64,000 bases of DNA, from assembly GCA_006386115.1 (NCBI GenBank), contig VFIW01000121.1:1-64000 (forward strand). Direction: 5' to 3'. A program made the position numbers and the translations under genes. Positions 1-10,290 of the stretch are shown one piece after another (the stretch's first letter is position 1; each line of letters opens with the position of its first letter). Under the pieces are notes generated by a model. It ran no database searches, had not been told where the DNA came from, and was given only the letters and a program-made list of their open reading frames with translations. This DNA is from Globisporangium splendens. Its lineage: Eukaryota; Oomycota; Peronosporomycetes; Pythiales; Pythiaceae.

Positions 1-414
1 CCAGGCACGCGCGCAGGACCGGCATGTGCCTAACGGCGCACGTGCCTAGCGTGCGGAGCGTCAAGGCATGTGTAACGTGTGCCTGACCTCGATTCCGAGG
101 TCAGGCTCTCATATTCATGTAGTACATATGCATACAGTTTAGTGTAATAGTCAGATAAAAATACAGTTGCAGGTGGGACACCTGGATAGGAAGAAAAATC
201 GTAATCAGTTGAAGAAAAGGATAGGCATGCATGCAGGGAGGCTTAGACGTAGCGCTAGCGAACTAAGTCCTCCATTCAATTCACTTTCCAATTTGCCATC
301 AAGTCGCCACCTCCTCCTCCGATCCACGCCAGCGTTCTCCGACTTTCGACCAATCAAGTTCCGACTTTCCGACTTTCGACCAATCAGCGTTCAGAAGACC
401 TCCGACTCGTTACA
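1..414 (+). repeat. 5' LTR of element A (first ~25 bp missing)
   Basis: It aligns with 5995-6408 over the same length, with scattered substitutions, and ends in ...TTACA. Near its start it contains a strong inverted repeat at 81-105 (arms GCCTGACCTCG and CGAGGTCAGGC, 4-nt loop), preceded by related GTGCCTGAC/CACGTGCC repeats. Confidence 0.9.
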
Positions 415-416
415 TC

Positions 417-425
417 TGGTAGCAC
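417..425 (+). other. Primer binding site of element A (TGGTAGCAC)
   Basis: TGGTAGCAC starts two bases after the LTR end. It fits the 3' end of an initiator-methionine-type tRNA (...GTGCTACCA), and the same nine bases with the same two-base gap occur in elements B and C. The tRNA assignment rests on general knowledge of LTR elements; no tRNA gene is present in the window for comparison. Confidence 0.75.
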
Positions 426-822
426 TTTGTGTCCGGGGGGGAGTGTGGCCGTTTCCAAGCGTTCAAGTCGCCGTCGTCGTCCAAGCCAGGCATCTCCGAG
501 GTTGTAATTCGGGCCGCTTTCTGAACGGGTGTTGCTTTTAGTGACATAAATCCCGGAATCATTGTCTGTGCGTTGACCCTTTGGTGTTCTGTGGCAGTAA
601 CTCCTGTAGTGTTGAGCCAGTCGTGCTTTTGTGCGTAATTCTGTGTTCTGGTCTACCTCGGTTTCTCTACCAGTGACACGGTGTCTCGGGTTCGCCCTAA
701 CTGTCTGTGTTCTTTAGGGTGTTATTCCGTGGTGTCATCGTCAGGCGTGCCTAGGTGAAGCCCTCATTAGAGGATCAAGACTGTGATTGTGAACTCCCAG
801 AGTTGATATCCTCCCCAACTCG

Positions 823-1173
823 ATGCCCAAGAAGCCGCGCGTCAAGCAGGTTCCGATTCAAGGCAGCTTTACGTACTTAGGCGTGCCAAAACCTGCAGAA
901 GCTGATAAAGCGCGTCAAGACCTCGTGAACTGTCTGACGAAGGCTTTCCGGATCTGTGAAGTGCTAGAGAAGCACGTGGATAAGTGTCCAGACAAGCTGA
1001 AGAGAAAGTGCGCAAAGAAGGCTCTAATCCAGACCGCTCAAGGAATCGTCGATGCGTCCGACGGGATAAGCGAGTGCTTTCGCCGCGTGCTGCGTGATCC
1101 ACCGGCATCGAGTACTGGTACTGGGAAGGCTAAGCTGCGTCCAGGTCAAGTTCCTCCGCCTAAGTTCGACTAA
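823..1173 (+). CDS. Small basic ORF in the element A leader, upstream of gag
   Basis: A 116-residue open frame lies in the untranslated leader between the primer binding site and gag, an unusual place for a gene in gypsy elements. The product is rich in Lys/Arg with several Cys (short basic start MPKKPRVKQ, a KLKRKCAKK cluster in the middle, Pro-rich tail PPPKFD). I recognise no domain. It ends about 160 bp before the gag ATG and is in a different frame from gag. It could be an extra ORF of the element, a captured host fragment or chance; the length without stops and the biased composition make chance less likely but do not exclude it. Confidence 0.4.
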   Translation: MPKKPRVKQVPIQGSFTYLGVPKPAEADKARQDLVNCLTKAFRICEVLEKHVDKCPDKLKRKCAKKALIQTAQGIVDASDGISECFRRVLRDPPASSTGTGKAKLRPGQVPPPKFD

Positions 1174-1334
1174 AAAAGAACAAAGAAATAAAAAATAAAA
1201 GTATAGCTTCGTATTATACTGGTTTTTAAGATCCCATAAGATAGAATCTCGACTCCCGTCCCTGCCTGCCAAGTCAAGTGAAACCGGTTACGTAAATTAC
1301 CGAGTGTGAATACCAAGTCAAGAAAATTACCAAT

Positions 1335-4300
1335 ATGAGCGAACCAACGAATGCCCAGTTGTTGCAGAGTATGCTGGCAGTGTTAAACCAGCAAGCAGAG
1401 ATGATCAAAGAATTCCAGCAAGTAAAACGGGAGTCAGAGATAAAATTAGAGGGATGTAAATTACCGGTGTATAGTGGAGCATTACAAGAATCGTTCCAAT
1501 TGTATAAAGAGCAAGTCAGAGACTATTTAAAGGCGAGGAACATTGACAGACAGGATGCTAGCCTACAGCCACGCCTTTTGGCGATGTTGGGAGGAACCCT
1601 GCGGCAGGGAGCTGCCCAGTGGTTCATTGTGAAGAAGACAGAGATTGAGACGGTTGACCAATTCTTCCTAGAACTAGGAAACGAATTTATTCCCGCTGAT
1701 CTACAAGAGCGTTTGCGTGACCAGTTGGGTGAGCTATCCCAGGGTCAGAGTCGTGGCCTCGACGACTACGTCAGTCGTTTTAGGCATGTTATCACACAAG
1801 TATAAGAGATGAGTGAGCTCGACAAGATCATGTATTTTGTGCGAGGATTAGCTCCAGCGATCCGAACAGAGGTGCGCTATCGCCGATGTTCTACGTTGTC
1901 GGAAGCCATCACTCTAGCGTTGGACTATGACCGTTCGCATCGTCGCTCTGCGGATGGAGGTCGGTCCCACTCAGAACCGAGGTACAGGCGTTTCGATAAT
2001 CGCCAATACCAACTGAATGGTGCAAGTCCAATGGAAGTGGACAATGTCCGAGTCCTGGGTCGCGACGAGTGTTTGCGTCAGCACCTCTGTTTCAATTGCA
2101 ATCGACCAGGACATCGAGCGTCAGAGTGTCGTGCACCGCGCCAGCAGCGACATGCGAATACGCCACAGACGACGCGCAATTCAAGATATCAGCGTCCGAC
2201 ACAGCGAGCTCGTCGATCAAGTCCAATGGTTGAGCACAACCTGGCGACAATGGATGAAGTTGATTATCCCATTGTGTTTGACAATGCGGAGCTAAACGCA
2301 GTGGAAATTACACGTAAAAGCAACTTGTTTGTTGTGGACGGTCGCGTAGATGGTAATGATGTGCGCATTTTGATTGACAGCGGTGCCTCGACCAACCTGA
2401 TCCAGCGTGGGTTGGTGAAGAAAGTGCTGAATACAGCAGTGATCGAAGCGCAAGGATTCGACGGCAGAAGGACCAAGAAACAAGTGAACGAGGTGGAAGC
2501 ATCGCGCCAAGTACAAGACAAGAAGTTTGAGGCAATGCAGTTTACGGAATGGGATCTACCCAACAGCCACGATGTCATCTTCGGTCAGCCATGGTTCGTC
2601 AAGCACAACTCGATCATTGATTGGAGAAAGCAGACGTTTGCATTGCCGGAAGACACCTCTGTGCACGAGCGCAGCGGTAGTGAAATCTGCTCCAAGATCA
2701 AGAATGCAGAGTACGAAGAGTTGTTCGTCGTAAAGGTGTCCGCAGTTAACGACATTTCTCCAGTCGTCCCGCCAGAGTTGAAACCTGTCATTGGTCGGTT
2801 CGCGGACTGTTTCCCGGAGTTACTTCCGGATGGCTTACCGCCAGAGCGTGCTGTGAACTTTGAGCTCCAGCCGAAGCCAGACGCAGTGCCAAGCTCGCGC
2901 CCGCCGTTATGTCTGTCCAAGACAGAGCAAGACGCGTTGGAAGAGTTCGTTCGCGACAACGTGAAGAAGGGATGGATTGAAGTATCGAACTCCCCATGGA
3001 TCTCCAATATCTTCGGTGTTCCAAAAAAGGATCCCGCGATGGGTACGGCTGTGAAGCGCGCTGAATGGCTGCGCAGTGGCAACACAAAGGTGCCGATACG
3101 TTGGGTCATCGACTATCGGTATGTCAACAGCCAGATGAAGATCCCCAAGATTCCTCTACCACACATAGAGGAACTCTTTGATCAGATGCTCGGTGCGACG
3201 GTATTCACGGTGATCGACCTCGCGCAAGGTTATCACCAGATGCGCGTGAAGCCTGACAGTCGTCCTTACACGGCTTTTAGGTCGCAAAAGGAAACGTACC
3301 AATGGTGTGTCGCTCCGATGGGATTAGCGGGTATGCCGGGAGTATAGTCTCGTCTTATGCGAGTACTCTTTGGTAAATTCAAGTTTGTTGTCGTGTATCT
3401 CGACGACATCTGTATCTTCTCCCGCTCGATGAAAGATCATGCGCAACATCTGGCGATGGTCTGTGAAGTCCTCCGTTATGAGAAGTTGTACGCTCGCCTG
3501 TCCAAGTGCGAGTTCGGCAAGTCCAGTGTCCGTTTCCTCGGTCACACAGTCACGGCTGAAGGGATCCAAGTCGACGCAAAGAAGACAACCGCGATCGAGA
3601 AGTATCCTACCCCGACGACGCAGAAGACATTGTTGAGTTTTCTGGGTCTTGCCGGATACTATCGTCGGTTTATTTGCGACTTTGCGCGGATTGCGTTGCC
3701 ATTGCATCGGCTGATTAAGAAGGATGCAAAGTGGATATGGTCATCCGAACATGATCACGCCTTTCGTGCCTTGAAGTTGGCACTGCAACAGGCTCCGACG
3801 TTGCGTTTACCTGACTTTGACCGTCGGTTCACGGTCACAACGGATGCCTCGGGTTACTGCATGGGTGGTGTCTTGTCTCAAAAGATCGACGGGTTTGACG
3901 CTCCCATTGCGTTCTATTCGAAGAAGTTCGGGCACTATGAGGAAGAGTGGCCTGCTCATGAGAAAGAGCTGCTCGCAATCAAGTTTGCGTTGTCAAAGTG
4001 GCGACACTACCTTCATGGTCGTCAGTTCGACGTGTTTACGGACAATTCGGCTTGCCGGTGGATGCTTCATCATCCGAAGGCGACTCCCAAGCTTGCGCGG
4101 ATGCTAACGTTCTTCTCCCAGTTTGGTTTTGTCCTGCACCACGTGAAAGGCAGTACCAATGTGGTGGCTGATGCCTTGTCTCGACCAGGACTGGAAGAAG
4201 ACAAGCCATCTGATGAATCCATCATGGTCTCGACTCCCGAAGTGCACGCTTGCGATGATGCGTGTCATATTCGGTCGCAGTCTATTTCTCGTCTTGTGGT

Positions 4301-6080
4301 ATCTGCGGCATTTCTACGCCACTTGCCTGATTCAGATTGCTCCGTCTTCCTCTCCGCTGTGGACTTTCGGGGGGAGAGACGCGCCGTGGCAGTACGGCAA
4401 GAGCAAGTCCACACCGTCGACACACAGTGGGCAAGTGTTCACTTGTCCGAAGCGACGAAGAAAGCCTTTCAAGCTGGCTATGCCCGCGACCCAAGTTTTG
4501 CCAAGGTATGGCAGAGTCGCGAAGAGAACGATAAGTTCGAGAAGCGAAATGGTCTTCTGTTTTTGCGAACGAAGCACCCGATATTGCGATTATGTGTCCC
4601 AAACTCGAACAAGTTGATCACTGATGTTATTCAAGAGTTCCATGACGCTCCAGTGGCTGCTCATCCAGGGGTTCGTCGAACACAGTTAAAGGCAGATCAA
4701 TGGTACTACTGGCCCACTATGGAAAAGGACATTCATGAGTATGTTGGCAGTTGTCAGACGTGTGCTCGATGGAAATCGAACAATCAGAAGAAGATCGGCT
4801 TGATGATGCCAATTCCGACACCTCAAGAGTGCTGGGATGTTGTGTCGATGGATTTCATCACAGGACTTCCAGTGTCCGAAAGTTTTGATGCCATCTTTGT
4901 CACGGTGGACAAGTTGTCGAAACGTCCGAAGTATCATCCAACACACTCGACAGCGGATGCCGAAGGTACCGCCAAGGTATTCTTCGAGGCAGTTGTTCGT
5001 CACCACGGTTTGCCGAAAGTCATCATCAGTGACCGCGATCCAAAGTTCACATCGGACTTTTGGAAGTCGCTGACAAAGCTCATGGGTATCAAGCTGAGCA
5101 TGACTACATCGCATCGCGCACAAGCAGACGGACAAACTGAACGTCAGAATCTCGTGTTGGAAGATGCGCTGCGATGCATGGTGTCATACCATGGAGACGA
5201 TTGGGTGAGCCACCTTGGCACGATCGAGTTTGCTCATGCAACTCTCGTTAATGAGTCGACCAAGTTCACACCGTTTGAGGTCGACACTGGAAGAAAGGTG
5301 CGCAACCTAATTGCCCAAGAGTTCGGCGTCGACGACGGAATCATCGAACAAGTAGATGTCGCTGAGTTTGCCAAAAACTTTGCGGAGAAGCGCCAACAAG
5401 TCATCAAGCTTGCCCAAGAGAACCTCAAGCAAGCTCAAGAGCGTCAGAAGAAATACTACGACAGGAAGCGTCGTGAAGTAGAATTTGAAGCTGGCGATCT
5501 CGTTATGTTGGATACGAAGAATCTACCACTGAAGACAGTCGCTCGAAGCACTTCACTCCAAAAGGCAAAGTTGGCAGCGAAGAAGGTTGGACCGTTCAAG
5601 ATCGAAACCATGGTGAACAAGAATGTGGCCCGTTTAGTATTGCCTCCAAACATGAAGCGTTTGCATCCAGCGTTCAATGTGGAGTTGCTTAGCCACTACG
5701 TTGAGAATCCAACCAAGTTTTACACAAGACCAATACCTAAAGCAGCCCCCGTCATCCTCGACGACAAGACTGGAGAAGCTCTGCACGTAGTGGAAGCCTT
5801 ACTTCGCCGAAAAACCCGCAACCGCCAGATGATGTGGTTGGTCAAGTGGCTCGGGTATCCTGCGCACGAGAGTACTTGGGAATACGAGAAGAACATCCGA
5901 CATGTTTCGCATTGGCATCGAATCCTTCAAGAGTTCGAAGACTCCCAACGCGAAGTCAAGTCTGGGGGATGTCACGTGTGCCTGACCTCGCACGCCAGGC
6001 ACGCGCGTAGGATCGGCATGTGCCTGACTTCGCACGTGCCTAGCGTGCGGAGCGTCGAGGCATGTGTAACGAGTGCCTGA
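1335..6080 (+). pseudogene. Gag-pol polyprotein of element A, interrupted by two nonsense codons
   Basis: One reading frame of about 1580 codons runs from the ATG at 1335 to the TGA/TAA-type end at 6080, interrupted only by TAA at 1803-1805 (middle of the Gag capsid region) and TAG at 3345-3347 (in RT, just before the palm motif). Domains in order: Gag; CCHC zinc knuckle (CFNCNRPGHRASEC, about 2088-2130); aspartic protease with DSGA (about 2376); RT with YLDD (about 3396); RNase H starting at TTDASGY (about 3837); integrase zinc region H-H-C-C (about 4640-4770); DDE core with MDF (about 4850), SDRD (about 5030) and QTERQ (about 5135); C-terminal chromodomain (about 5780-5935). The frame continues about 110 bases past the PPT into the 3' LTR. 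The TAG lies where related elements usually have Trp, so it looks like a G-to-A point mutation. No indels were seen, which implies recent decay. Confidence 0.93.
5955..5969 (+). other. Polypurine tract of element A
   Basis: The purine-rich run TCTGGGGGA sits directly before the TG that opens the 3' LTR at 5970. It is the expected primer for plus-strand DNA synthesis. It is translated as part of the C-terminal extension of pol. Confidence 0.7.
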
Positions 6081-6408
6081 CCTCGAGTCCGAGGTCAGAC
6101 ACTCGTCTGCATGTAAGTCAAATATATACAGTAAGAGGTAGCTAGTCAGATAAAAATACAGTTGCAGGCAGGACACCTGGATAGGAAGAAAAATCGTAAT
6201 CAGTTGAAGAAAAGGATAGGCATGCATGCAGGGAGGCTTAGACGTAGCGCTAGCGAACTAAGTCCTCCATTCAATTCACTTTCCAATTTGCCATCAAGTC
6301 GCCACCTCCTCCTCCGATCCACGCCAGCGTTCTCCGACTTTCGACCAATCAAGTTCCGAATTTCCGACTTTCGACCAATCAGCGTCCAGAAGACCCCAAA
6401 CCTTTACA
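5970..6408 (+). repeat. 3' LTR of element A
   Basis: 439 bp, from TGTCACG to CTTTACA. From 5995 onward it matches the leftmost 414 bp of the window. The hairpin seen in the 5' LTR is present but imperfect (arm GTCAGAC instead of GTCAGGC). Flanking sequence begins with GATCC at 6409. Confidence 0.92.
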
Positions 6409-6639
6409 GATCCCAACGAGGACATGCGGAATTCGTACCGCCACCATCAGGAGGCTGTTCAGGAGGAGGCTCCGTCATTGGTCGAAACTCCGAAAACAGC
6501 TGGTTACTGAAGGATGGGACGCTGGCTCTTGATTGGTTCTTGCTCGAGTCTTGGGGCTTGGTATTGCGTAATCTGTGGGGTAGACCGCAAATTTCACAAT
6601 AACCGCTTGACACTCTGTTACCCGACTGCAAAACCGCTG

Positions 6640-7640
6640 CGCAACGCGGACCGAGCTTCGCGTTGATCAAGGCACTTACGATCACGACGACCACAGCGCA
6701 GCTCTTTCTTCGATTTTGCGAACACGCCGGGCTCTCGTTCAGCGCTGGCTACGATTTCGTGCTCAACGTGTGGAAAATCATCGACGCCGAGACCAAAGTG
6801 CTCTGGAAACGGCTCATGCTGCACCAGGACAGGTGATGGATCTGATCGAGATCCCGCAGCACGACCTCATCGTGAGCTGCGACTTGCACCACGCGATCCT
6901 GCTGTGGGATATACATGACTGTCGCGCGCGCGGATCGCTCGTTGGCCACGCACGTGGAGTCAAGCAGCTCGTGTACTCGTCCCACCATGACCTGCTGCTC
7001 AGTGCTGGATTCGAGTTCGATGCCTACGGTTGGGACCTCGCGTCGCGGCAAGTCGTCATACGCTTGACGGGCCATCGTGCTCCACTGGTTGATGTGCAAA
7101 TCGCGTTGTTCCAAACGGAGTGTGCTGTCACCGCAGATTGTATGGGCGTGTTCAAAGTCTGGGATATCCCGCGCAGTAGCGGCATGACCGGCGGTGCCGC
7201 GTTGGCGTCATCGCGAGGCCACGGCTTGGCGTCCCAGGTCATTCAACTCGAGTCCGTCGACCCGTCGCACTAGTTCTCGCGCTTTGAGCCCACGGCGTTT
7301 GTGTGTCTGCATCCGCATCGCCGCGATCTATGGACTGCAGCCGCGAGGACCGCAACACTGCACCTGTTCCGAAGTACGCGTGTGCAGCAGCTCGACGAGA
7401 TCCCCCTGCGCGCATTCTACCACTACAACGCCAACAAGTTCATCGTGTCTCGGGAAACTCTTTGATGCGGAAAACATTGGTCGCTGGCCATGGCAGTTCA
7501 CAAAAGACGACTCGCAGCGCCAAGCAGAGCGAGACCAGCTGGTGCGATCACTGATCCGGGACATTGAGCTCACGCCACTTGAGAAGGCCCTAAAGCGACG
7601 TCAGACGCTGTACCAAGAACACGTTGCGCGCGCGTCTCAA
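6640..7640 (+). pseudogene. WD40-repeat protein pseudogene, truncated by LINE A
   Basis: WD40 blades are readable but spread over shifting frames. The first block (about 6726-6830, ending LMLHQD) includes AGYDFVLNVW. After a 1-nt shift near 6830 the frame continues as QVMDLIEIPQHDLIVSCD..., with WD-type endings LLWDIHD, YGWDLAS and FKVWDIP. A TAG stop falls at 7271-7273 but the same frame reads on sensibly to about 7463. A further shift then leads into a charged helical C-terminal part (RSLIRDIELTPLEKALKRR) ending near 7640, where LINE sequence begins. At least two frameshifts and one nonsense codon make it a pseudogene of a host WD40 scaffold-type protein. The exact start is unclear. Confidence 0.75.
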
Positions 7641-10290
7641 AACTCACTCTGTCGCCCAGCACGCAGCAATTGCCAGTGCCGTCATCATACCCAAAGTGCT
7701 TTATGTGGCCAGGCACTCCTGACCCTCTACGGCTATTGTCAATCAGCTACACGACCTAGTGAAACAATTTGTCTGGGGCTCAAGGAATGGTAAGCCTGCG
7801 AAACCGTGGATGAAGGAAGAACAAGCTGAGCTCAAAATAATGAATGGAGGCTTGTCAGTACCCAACATCAGAACGGAGCTGATGACGATGAGTGCCACAG
7901 CAGTCTCCAAATGGGCAACCACAACCTCTCACATCGATCAGGTCGTCGGGGAAATCTTGCTGCACAACACAAGGGCTTCTTCGACGTACATCACGCCGCT
8001 CGATGCAATTCCAAGGCGGCCACTCCAGCTTCGTGATAACATGTGGGCAACTGGCGCAGCATTATGTGCGTCGCTCCATTCTCTACCCTACGAGCCCAGA
8101 GAACGTGATAATGTACGTTGGTGTTACGAGCACTTCAAGTCGACAATTGTGCAGACTCAATGGGACGGCGATGTGTTCCAGATCGACCTCAGCTCTAAAA
8201 TGTCTGACAGGTTTCCAGGTATCATCGCTGAAGGACGAAAGCTACGTGGGACATTCTGTGCAGAATGGCTGCCATACATGACCTCGACTGCAGATGGGTG
8301 GCTTCTTGATTCCAACGGCTCCCCTTACTAGCTTGCTCACACATCATTATCAGTTGGAACAGCACAACTGGGTGACATACTTCGATGGGAGTGGATAAGA
8401 CCAGGAGTGCTTAACTTCATCCCAACATGTTGAATCTCCGGATTCTCCCGGCCGTCTATTCGAGCGCTCGAGCGGTTATGTGCTACGTTGGTATCCAACT
8501 TCCCACAGCTCCTGTATCGACCACAGCAAACAAATGTGCTTCGGCTGTACAACGGGCAACGTCATTATAACCACGAATGGCATCTGAACACCAGTGAAGC
8601 AACTCTGACCCACGTCGACACGACCCTAGTCAAAGCTACGCATACAGTTCACTCCGCAACGGACTGTGACGTCATGGCAACAAGAGACTTGAACGGACAG
8701 AAGGTGTCGTTCCATGCACATCCACGCTTCACAAGAATCGTGCAACTATGGGGTGGCAACGGACGATACAATACGACCAGATCTTTCTATCGGCAACAAG
8801 TTGCAGCAACGAGGACACAAATTTGCAAAGATACTCGAGATGCAGCAGTCAACAAAGCTGTCCATACAGCAGGATCTCTGTGGCCAGGACTGCAGTTAAT
8901 CCAATGGAGCGAATTACACAACATCCCAGGGATTACTGCTTATACGACCCAGACTCTTCTCCGGCTGAAAGCCAACCGACTCTCCATGTGGAACTATGAG
9001 AAAGCTGATCTGTCCTGCTCGAATCCCGAATGTTCCCAAGTTGTCCAATCTTCTGTTCAACATCTATTCTGGGAGTGTCCGAAAGCCAAACTGGTGTGGA
9101 ACTACTTTTATGCGCTATGGGCGAATATCGGAATCACTCCTGGTCACGACCCCGCAATCTGGATCTTCAGTCTGGATCTACCAGATACTCCAAGGCATGC
9201 ATGGACCACGATCAAGAGACACATTATCGGACACAAGTTCTCCAATGAACATCTCCAAGATCATCTCTATTCCGTCGCACACACACTGTGGCGATATATG
9301 AGCGCGTCGCTCATACATGCCATTTGGTGTGCGCATCTGCGACGCATGGATTCGGATCCAATCGAATCGACTGCTGAGATTGCGATCATGATGACCAGAT
9401 TAGAGGCAGGAATGCGAAACCTCACACGACTCGCTGAAGCGCAAGCTGGAAACTCGGACGGTCACACGGTTGCAGCAGTTCTCAAGGCATATGTCGACTG
9501 CTTTCTCAGCCAAACCGACGCCATCCCCTTGACTCCGAATGATACTCGCGGCGTTTACCTGTTGTTTTTCGATGGTGGATCACGCGGCAATCCAGGACCA
9601 GGAGGGACTGGATCCATCATCGTGCGTGTCCATGAAAACTCGCACACAGCCAGTTTAATTTGGGCCGCGAGCATGGCCTGTAGCAGGAAGGACACGACCA
9701 ACAACATTGCCGAATACTGGGGTCTCATACACGGACTCCGAGAAGCCCAACGCAGTCACTTCGAACCGTTGTACGTGATTGGAGACAGTGCACTGATTAT
9801 CTCCCAACAGCGAATGCATTGGTCCCCTCGACAGCACCGATTGGCACGTTTATACCAGACAAGTCGACGACTCGCGGATTGCATCGACATCCGAGGATGG
9901 TACCACCACTACCGTGCCTTCAACAAGATGGCGGACTCAGCCGCCAACCTAGCCATGGACACCAGAACCTCAACGCAGGTCCACTTCCCAACTCAAAGAG
10001 CTGCTTTCAACAATCTAACCCAGGATCTTGACAACGACGTCATGCATTGGCTTATGCGAAGTTCGGAAGACCCAAGGTCATTGGACAACACAAGGCAGCC
10101 TCACATATGACCAAGAGAACATGCCATCCTGGTCAAAGATTATTTAGCATTCAGAAGTGATCTATTGCAATCCGCGCTGTAGACACATTTACACTCCTAG
10201 ATGAAATTCGCAATGAAGATTAGTTAGGAGAATGGATATTGTAGGTCACGAAGATGAACCTAAATATACCTCACCTTATAAAGATAAAGA
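7641..10290 (+). mobile_element. Non-LTR retrotransposon LINE A, 5'-truncated
   Basis: The element begins abruptly within the WD40 pseudogene and contains only the part of a LINE ORF2 downstream of the RT catalytic core: the RT C-terminal region, a zinc-binding RT-associated domain and an RNase H domain. 5' truncation is typical of target-primed reverse transcription. The 3' untranslated part (10111-10290) ends in AAAGAT-type simple repeats (about 10275-10295), a plausible tail. I found no convincing target-site duplication. Confidence 0.8.
7642..10110 (+). pseudogene. LINE A ORF2 remnant: RT C-terminus, zf-RVT, RNase H
   Basis: One frame (starting by 7663) is readable to 10110 with stop codons near 7736 (TGA), at 8329-8331 (TAG) and near 8431 (TGA). 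After the last stop about 540 codons are continuous. Features: a zinc-ribbon-like segment C..C..H..C (NPECSQVVQSSVQHLFWEC, about 9020-9080), typical of the zf-RVT region, and a C-terminal RNase H domain with its acidic residues in FDGGSRGNPGPGG (about 9568), NNIAEYWGL, VIGDSAL and NKMADSAANLA (about 9925). The RNase H part looks intact, whereas the RT palm is absent. Confidence 0.82.

Larger units (their letters stand above)
1..6408 (+). mobile_element. Ty3/gypsy LTR retrotransposon A (chromovirus type), 5' LTR cut by window edge
   Basis: The element has two similar direct repeats (1-414 and 5970-6408), a primer binding site right after the first, a purine-rich tract right before the second, and a gag-protease-RT-RNase H-integrase-chromodomain polyprotein between them. 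That domain order defines the chromovirus branch of Ty3/gypsy. There is no envelope-like gene. Gag-pol is in a single frame, unlike elements B and C. The left end lies about 25 bp outside the window, so target-site duplications cannot be checked. Two in-frame nonsense codons suggest this copy is non-autonomous. Confidence 0.95.

Noticed and set aside
167..541. 124-codon frame beginning in the 5' LTR of element A
   Set aside because: A similar frame occurs in the 3' LTR but the two diverge beyond the LTR end; an LTR frame without coding character.
1803..1805. Programmed readthrough of the gag stop in element A
   Set aside because: The stop is in the middle of the capsid region, not at a domain limit, and a second stop lies in RT; mutation is simpler.
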